Below, piece after piece: positions 57,758 through 64,000 of a DNA stretch of 64,000 nt. Every line of letters starts with the position of its first letter. Within the stretch, counting starts at the first letter, position 1. The DNA comes from Sipunculus nudus. Lineage: Eukaryota > Annelida > Sipuncula > Golfingiida > Sipunculidae. A program made the position numbers and the translations under genes. The notes beneath the pieces were generated by a model that did no database searches, was not told the DNA's origin, and worked only from the letters and a program-made list of their open reading frames with translations. The DNA lies in assembly GCA_026874595.1 (NCBI GenBank), contig CM049318.1, forward strand, positions 28,300,956-28,364,955. Direction: 5' to 3'.

Positions 57758-60091
57758 ATGGCAACAATGCCACTCAACCTGCGCACCGTGACTGTTAAGG
57801 AATTATCCTCTGCATTCCCTTCGCTGATCAATATGGATAATGTTCAACAATTCATATCACTTAGACAAGCCACTCCTGGCTTTGACATTTCCCAGCTAGC
57901 ACAGGCTACTGGCACACAGGACAGTGCTTGGCAGGAGCTGCTAAATGATGACAAGGTAACATTACCTGAGTACTTGGACCCACATGTGACATCTGTGGAT
58001 GGTGAACAGTTCAGCGAAAATCAAGCCAGATCCCGCCATCGCCAAGGGGAAATTACTGAAAACACTACCCCCCTCTCCAGACATATATCACACAAGCGGG
58101 ATGCCCCTTTGCCCCATTCTGATCCTGCCATACAACAGGTGATTACTGCAAATAGCTCAGCCTTTAGACGGGGAATTTATCATAAACCTGACTATGTGGA
58201 ACCAAGTCCAGCAGCTACCTTGCCATATGGCTATTCTGATGATGAAGGTCAAGGTCATCACAGTGCATTCCGACGGCCTATGAAGGACCATGCTCACAAC
58301 CCAGGCCCCCTAAAATCTCAAACATTCACCGGTGAATATGATCAAGAAGGCTCATCCATGGATTCGCACTGGGAGAGGGACAGGCCACACACAAAGGGAA
58401 ATAAACTTGCCCCGGGTCAACAGCACAAAACATCCCAGACCCAGCGGTCCAGATACACAAGCAGTCAACTTAGACCAGAGGGCCAGTCTAGTCAGGGACC
58501 CCCCAGTGACTTGTCTCATTCGCTGCATCCGCGCGAATTTGACCGCAGACAACGATATGATCACGAACACACTGAACCCCCTACCAGTGGTGCAAGGCCA
58601 TCTGACCCTGACTACTATAGTCATGATCCAGGATCTTACCCTGACCGCCAAACCAGTGGCAATGTGAGAAATAAAAGAGTACATAGATCTCATGGCAGCT
58701 CAGTTGAGCGGAATGATTCGGCTGGTCAGACGCGTGGATACAGGCGGCATGGCCATCCGTCCCGTGATCAACAGGACCCAGAACAGCCTGGTAAAAGGGA
58801 CCGAGGCACCAACCAACATGGCCGCAGAGGTAGGCCAAAGGATTTTGGCCCGGAATACCGCCATATCCGTACCCCAAAACATCGCGATTCTAGTAGTAGT
58901 TCTGGCGGGAGCAGTGTCGGCTGCCGCTCCTATAGGTGTCGAAAGCTATCCAGTAGCCCACAAGAATCAGACTCAAGTGGTTGTAGGAGGAGACATAGGG
59001 GGCGCCACCATACATCGAGGTCGAGCAGCAGCTCATCCAGTTCTAGTGCATCGGACTACAGACCCCGTAATGCGAAAAAACACTCAAGCAGGCGTCGACT
59101 AAGTCCGCTTTCCCCCAAGCTAGCTATGTTCAGTGGTGACGGAACCTGGAAGGCCTTTCTTTTCCAATTTGACAGATATGCCTCTCGCTATGGATGGTCA
59201 TCCAACAAGAAGGCAGATAGGTTGGTGGACTGCCTTTCTGGCAAAGCCTTGGAGTTTGTAAGAAAGCTTAGAATTGAGCACGACTACAAACTCCTAAAAC
59301 GGAAACTGGGAAAGAGATTTGGGATCGAGGAAGACCCCATTACTGTAAGGAGGGCCCTGCAATTTGTTAAACAGAGGGAAGGAGAAACTCTCGAGGAGTT
59401 CAGCCAAAGGGTCCTGTTTCTGGTCATGGATGGTCTGCCAGGAGCCAAAGAAAGTACTATCGAGCAGATAGCGGTTGAACATTTTTTGAGGGGCTGTTCT
59501 GATAAGAACGCAGCAGCCTCTGCAATGGACAAAAACCCACATAGTATAAACACTGCATTGAAGCACGTGAGCAGCTACATCAACAATAGTCGTGTGATAT
59601 TTGGTAAACCCACTCACGCAGCAAGGCACGTACATTTTGTCCAGAATCCTTCTGACATATCTGACAATGAACTGGAGGTGAAAGCAGCTCAATTCAGGCC
59701 CTTCAAACCACGAAATTTCAACCAGCAATCACGACAAGGGACCTCAAGGAGCAAAGAGTCAGAGGTGACACCATCCGCCTCACCACAAAAATTTCCTGAC
59801 GCTGCTTTAGCAGAGAAGAGATACCAGCAACAACAACAAAATATCTCTGAGATTTTACAGAAAGTTTCTGTAATAGAAGAGAAACTGGAGATCCTGTTTC
59901 GAGATAGGCAGACAGGACCCCCCCAACGAGCCCAAACGCCACCTCCAGGCACAAATGCAGCCACTGCTGTCTGCTACAACTGTCAGCAAAAAGGACATTT
60001 TGCACGAGATTGCCCAGAAAAAAAGACAATAAGTCCTCCCCAGCCAGGAAAAATACAGGGCAACAACAAGAGCGATTCTGATTTAAACTAG
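57758..60091 (+). CDS. gag: Element B gag, 777 aa, with RS-rich domain and CCHC knuckle
   Basis: ATG at 57758 opens 777 codons without interruption. Order: N-terminal helical part (about 1-75, FPSLINMDNVQQFISLRQ), a long polar disordered Arg/His/Asp-rich region (about 80-370), an RS-rich block with runs of Ser and SR/RS pairs (about 378-450), the retrotransposon-gag fold (WKAFLFQFDRYASRYGW ... RKLGKRFG ... EGETLEEFSQRV, about 465-610), a Gln-rich coiled coil (about 685-715) and CYNCQQKGHFARDC (about 739-752). It ends NKSDSDLN on the codons of the slippery site. Twice the size of gag A because of the RS-type extension. Confidence 0.92.
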   Translation: MATMPLNLRTVTVKELSSAFPSLINMDNVQQFISLRQATPGFDISQLAQATGTQDSAWQELLNDDKVTLPEYLDPHVTSVDGEQFSENQARSRHRQGEITENTTPLSRHISHKRDAPLPHSDPAIQQVITANSSAFRRGIYHKPDYVEPSPAATLPYGYSDDEGQGHHSAFRRPMKDHAHNPGPLKSQTFTGEYDQEGSSMDSHWERDRPHTKGNKLAPGQQHKTSQTQRSRYTSSQLRPEGQSSQGPPSDLSHSLHPREFDRRQRYDHEHTEPPTSGARPSDPDYYSHDPGSYPDRQTSGNVRNKRVHRSHGSSVERNDSAGQTRGYRRHGHPSRDQQDPEQPGKRDRGTNQHGRRGRPKDFGPEYRHIRTPKHRDSSSSSGGSSVGCRSYRCRKLSSSPQESDSSGCRRRHRGRHHTSRSSSSSSSSSASDYRPRNAKKHSSRRRLSPLSPKLAMFSGDGTWKAFLFQFDRYASRYGWSSNKKADRLVDCLSGKALEFVRKLRIEHDYKLLKRKLGKRFGIEEDPITVRRALQFVKQREGETLEEFSQRVLFLVMDGLPGAKESTIEQIAVEHFLRGCSDKNAAASAMDKNPHSINTALKHVSSYINNSRVIFGKPTHAARHVHFVQNPSDISDNELEVKAAQFRPFKPRNFNQQSRQGTSRSKESEVTPSASPQKFPDAALAEKRYQQQQQNISEILQKVSVIEEKLEILFRDRQTGPPQRAQTPPPGTNAATAVCYNCQQKGHFARDCPEKKTISPPQPGKIQGNNKSDSDLN

Positions 60092-60141
60092 GACTAGTCG
60101 TGTCAGGTGGCCGTGGCACGACAAATTCATTAGGTCACACC
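60082..60141 (+). promoter_or_regulatory. -1 ribosomal frameshift signal at the gag/pol junction
   Basis: In the gag frame the last codons are GAT TTA AAC TAG, giving the heptamer T TTA AAC (60082-60088), one of the strongest known slippery sites. After an 8-nt spacer, GTCGTG (60097-60102) pairs perfectly with CACGAC (60117-60122). Loop GGTG (60106-60109) can pair with CACC (60138-60141), a possible pseudoknot. Slippage by -1 enters a frame open from 60084 to 60258. Confidence 0.8.
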
Positions 60142-63100
60142 CCATTAGCACATAAGTTCATTGTTAGCTCGGAGCCCAAGGTAGCCACTACAACATCAAT
60201 TGGGTCTCACGGAACTGCAGAGGAGACACCTGACATTTTGCGGGAAGTTATACCACAGTAGCGCAATCAGTCGTTGACTCACACTTGGGGAGCTTACCAA
60301 AGGATGCCAATGTTTATGCAAACAAGTGCAAGGGCTTAAGTCTTACAGTTCCGGTCACTATCAACAATCTGGATACAGTTGCTACAGTGGATAGCGCAGC
60401 ACAAGTCACTATTGTCAAAATAGATTTGCTCCGGGATCTTGTTGACTCCAGTTCAAAAGTAGTTACCCTAAAGGGGATAGGAAAAAAAGACTCGACTCTC
60501 CCAGCATTCCGGGTTAACAATGTGGAAATAGGCCTAGGTAAAACAAAGTACTTGTGGGATGTCTACGCTGCTGACATCAGCGATTCAGTACTATTGGGAT
60601 TGGACTTCCTCGTTGGTCAACAATGCAAAATAGACCTGAATGCTTATAGCATCAACTTGCCAAATGAAGTAGTACGGGCAGTGTTGACAAACACCAGCTC
60701 TGGTAGGTCCTGTCGTGTTTATGAAGTTGCAACCTGCGCCAAAGTCCGTATCCCGCCCGCATCGCTTACTCCCGTTCCAGTCAAAATCATTGATCCAGGT
60801 GGAGATCAGGAGTACGTAATTGAACTACAGGACAGTCTCAAAGGGTTGTTACCGGCCAATGCGGTGATCAACAATAATGGGCTAATAGATGTACTGAATG
60901 ACACCAATCACAGCGTGAATCTGAAGTCACAAGCCTGTATAGGTACAGCAGTCGAAGTTGACCAAGTGATTGGGACCATTACCAAACAAGCAGTTTCGGA
61001 TGAGAACTTAGCAATAAGGGCCATGGCAGCTGGCGTAATCACAAATTCCAAGAATGATGACACCCTGAGTAGCTCATATTTGAGGGAATCGCAATCCCTG
61101 TGTGAAATGGAACAACTGCTGCCCGATCATTTGCATGCACTCTTTGGAGACTGTAAAGGCAAACATTCGGAGAAACATCTTAAGACCGTATGCGAATTAC
61201 TTTTAGAGTATTCAGATATCTTCGCTAGCCATGATCTTGACCTAGGCCGCCTCCAAGGTGTTAAACATACCATCGATACTGGCTCTGCACCTCCTGTCAA
61301 GCAAAGAATGCGCCGTACACCTCTTGGATTTGAGAACGAAGAGAGAGAGCATTTAGACAAAATGCTAACCGCAGGGGTCATTCAACCATCATCCTCCCAA
61401 TGGGCATCTGCTCCTGTGCTTGTAAGAAAAAAAGATGGAACAGTCAGATGGTGCATCGACTACAGGCAGCTGAATGAAAAGACTGTAAAAGATCAGTACC
61501 CACTGCCAATCATTGAAGATTGTCTTGACATGCTGGCAGGTACTCAGTTTTTCAGTTGCTTAGATCTAGCCTCGGGCTATTATCAGATAGAGCTGGAAGA
61601 GAGTTCGAAGAAGAAAACCGCCTTTATCACCCGCTACGGTCTGTTCGAGCATGCCAGGATGGGCTTCGGCCTCTGTAACGCACCGGCGACCTTCATGCGG
61701 GCCATGAATACTGTTCTGAGGGGCCTTACGTGGGATAAGGTATTAGTGTACCTTGATGATGTTATTGTTCTGGGCGACTCCTTTGAGAACCACTTAGCCA
61801 ACCTGAAAGAAGTCTTTGACAGGTTTCGCCGCTTTAACCTGAAGTTAAAACCAAGAAAATGCTCCCTTTTAAAGGTGGAAGTGGAATTCCTTGGCAGACT
61901 GGTCAGCTCAGAAGGTGTTGCTATCACTGGAGAAAAGAAGGATGCAATAGCAAACTGGCCCATCCCCACAAGCAAAAAAGAGTTGGAAATCTTCTTGGGG
62001 TACCTGAACTATCACAGGGCACACGTACAAGGCTATGCCAAGTTAACAGCTGATCTCTACTCCTTGGTTAAGCCGAAGGCAGCCTTTGTTTGGAGTCAAT
62101 CGCATGACGAGACTTTTCAGCTCCTGAAAGAAACTCTCGTGTCTGCTCCTCGCTTGGCCTTTCCCCTCCCATCTGGACAGTTCATCCTCGACTGTGATGC
62201 ATCGGAAAAGGCAATTGGCGCAGAACTGGTACAGCTACAAGATGGCATCGAAAGAGTGATCTCATTTGCTAGTTTTGTTTTGCTGCCGTCTCAAAGGAAG
62301 TACTGCACAACCCGGAAAGAGCTCTTGGCTGTGGTCCGCTTCTGTCGCCACTACCGACATTATCTATTAGGAAGACCTTTCTTGATTCGCAGCGACCATA
62401 ACAGCCTTGCTTGGTTAGCACGGTTTCGCTTTGTGGAAGGTCAGCTAGCTAGATGGCTGGAAGAGATGGGACAATATGACTTCAAGATTCTGCATCGTCC
62501 CGGCGTGAAACATTCCAATGCAGATGCCCTGTCACGCATCCCAGACCATTTACAGAGCTGTAACTGCTATGAGGCGGGTGTAAATCTAGCTGATTTGCCA
62601 TGTGGAGATTGCAAGTACTGCACCCGAGCCAGCCAACAGTGGGAGAGGTTCCGGTTGGATGTAGACGACGTAGTGCCCATTGCCATGAGATTGCCCCAGG
62701 TGGCCGACACATCTCACGCCACTCAATCGGCTAAGCTGGCGAGTGGTGGAGATGTTCTTGACACTGGAGCAACAGGTCTGCCAGTACCAAAACCGGAGAG
62801 CTTGGCTCAGTCGGCAAAGCTGGAGGGCCATGATCCTGATGGGGACGGTACTGGTTTGGACCAAAGAAATTTCAAAGTTTTCAAAGTGCCAACTACTGAA
62901 ACTTCAGACCATGACATATGTCCGGATTCAACAGAAGAGCCAGACTCCGAGTCTGACAAGAAAGATGATAGGCAGTTTGACCTGCACATTAATTGGACAA
63001 GTTCTTACTCTGGGAGCGAAATTGCGGAGTGCCAAAATCAGGATCCAGACATTCAGCCCATCTTTCGGTGGTTAAAAGAGGAAGAACCAACACAGGCAGA

Positions 63101-64000
63101 ATGGCAGCTCTCGAGTCCTGGTACCAGAGCACTATGGACTTCTCGGAAGCAACTATGTGTAAAAGACAAGGTTCTGTACTACAATTGGGAAGACCCTCAT
63201 TTGCCTCGCTTACTGCTTGTATTGCCAGGATCATTGAAAAACGAAATCTTAGAACTGGCACACAGTACAAAGACGGCAGGCCACCTTGGCAGAGATAAAA
63301 CAGTAGATCGGCTAAAACAGAGCTTTTATTGGCATCAGATGACCAGAGATGCCGACCTATTTGTCAAGTCTTGTACAACCTGTAACAAGAACAAAAAGAA
63401 GTCTAGGAAAATGAAAGCTCGGCTAAAGTCGTTTCATGCAGGATTCCCCATGGAGAGGGTTCACCTAGACATATTGGGACCCTTTTCACCAAGTGAGGCT
63501 CACAACAAGTACATCCTGATGATTACAGACCAGTTCACAAAATGGGTGGAATGTGTCCCCATTCCAGAACAGAGTGCTGAAACAGTCGCGGAGAAGTTCT
63601 TTGTCAACTTTGTCTCCACCTTCGGGTGTCCAATTACCATACACACGGACCAAGGAGCAAACTTTGAATCCAGTCTGTTCAAAGAATTCTGTAAATTGAT
63701 GGATATAGCTAAGTCTCGTACCACGCCATACCATCTGGCCTCTAACGGTCAAGTGGAGCGCCAAAACAGAACGCTAATGCAAATGATTAGATGCTATATC
63801 CAGGATAATGTGAAGGACTGGGATAAAGATCTACCCATCCTCAGCATGGCCCTCAGATCAATGGTCAACCGTGCCACAGGACACTCCGCTAATATGGCGA
63901 TGCTTGGCAGAGAAGTGTTTCAGCCGATAGATGTACTGTTGGGCACAATCAAAGAGAAGGTACAGCCCACCACTGTCAGTCAGTGGGTCTCAGATCTGGT
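60084..64000 (+). CDS. pol: Element B pol: protease, RT, RNase H, integrase (3' end outside window; one frame break)
   Basis: The -1 frame is open 60084-60258 (LGLVVSGGRGTTNS... to TAG at 60259). The enzymatic part is in another frame, open from 60234 to the window edge, so one base is missing (or two are added) in 60234-60258. Domains: protease with VDSAAQVTIV (about 60388; Ala where Gly is normal), RT RWCIDYRQLN, FSCLDLASGYYQIEL, GFGLCNAPATF and YLDD (61749-61760), RNase H FILDCDASEKAIGAEL and RSDHNSL, an acidic linker (62640-63000), integrase H-H-C-C (63254-63390) and D-D-E (HLDILGPF, HTDQGANF, NGQVERQ). No stop in about 1255 codons. Confidence 0.9.

Larger units (their letters stand above)
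56602..64000 (+). mobile_element. Ty3/Gypsy LTR retrotransposon B (right end outside window)
   Basis: 5' LTR 56602-56825, leader, gag 57758-60091, frameshift signal, pol to the window edge inside integrase. It belongs to a different lineage from A: 224-bp LTR, 777-residue gag, different protease and RT text. It is the youngest insertion here, since it interrupts the recently inserted A. Confidence 0.92.

Noticed and set aside
57830-57910. Helix-hairpin-helix-like motif at the N-terminus of gag B (INMDNVQQFISLRQATPG)
   Set aside because: Only a faint resemblance; no GxG hairpin, so not called.
58352-59102. Opposite-strand and shifted frames over gag B
   Set aside because: Shadows of the 777-codon gag; composition follows its Ser/Arg-rich codons.

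Overview
The window is nuclear DNA of an intron-rich, AT-rich animal. Split genes with GT-AG introns, several families of GTCCGTCC-tract repeats, repetitive elements with internal about 180-bp tandem repeats, DIRS and Ty3/Gypsy retrotransposons and animal-type domain order all fit a lophotrochozoan, most likely a bivalve mollusc. The species is not readable from the sequence.

Host genes occupy the first 37 kb. (1) The last exon of an OXNAD1-like oxidoreductase (156-328, +). (2) A complete OSGEPL1-type mitochondrial tRNA threonylcarbamoyl-adenosine enzyme on the minus strand, rebuilt here as 11 exons (2044-10202), including a small terminal exon 1.8 kb away from the rest and two likely GC-AG introns. 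(3) A complete 17-exon glycyl-tRNA synthetase gene (11112-36906, +) whose exons join in frame to 747 residues, with a presequence start and an internal cytosolic start. OSGEPL1 and GARS are head to head across about 0.9 kb, so two genes of tRNA modification and charging may share a promoter region.

The introns carry most of the structure. GARS intron 3 is largely built of tandem copies of the exon-4 splice acceptor (a 116-bp array, then a 29-bp array touching exon 4), split by a 570-bp MITE with an AATT duplication. OSGEPL1 exon 4 lies at the end of a similar, degenerate 42-bp array. GARS introns 1, 4, 6, 12 and 13 hold non-autonomous elements from three families with one shared plan: 5' hairpin, GTCCGTCC tract, internal tandem repeats, inverted copy of the 5' arm, then a short hairpin and CTAG (or CTTG) at the 3' end, which resembles Helitron/Helentron termini.

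From about 40.7 kb the window is transposon-dominated: two copies of a decayed unknown repeat, a Gypsy reverse-transcriptase fragment, a decayed DIRS element with 100-bp inverted terminal repeats (43126-47223), and two nested Ty3/Gypsy elements. Element A (49578 onward) has 1.3-kb LTRs, gag and pol in one frame separated by a UAA, and the start of an env-like frame overlapping pol. Element B (56602 to beyond the window) is inserted in the 3' LTR of A. It has a 224-bp LTR, a long RS-rich gag, and a textbook -1 frameshift signal (TTTAAAC, then the gag stop, then a stem-loop) at the gag/pol junction. No tRNA, rRNA or CRISPR was seen.
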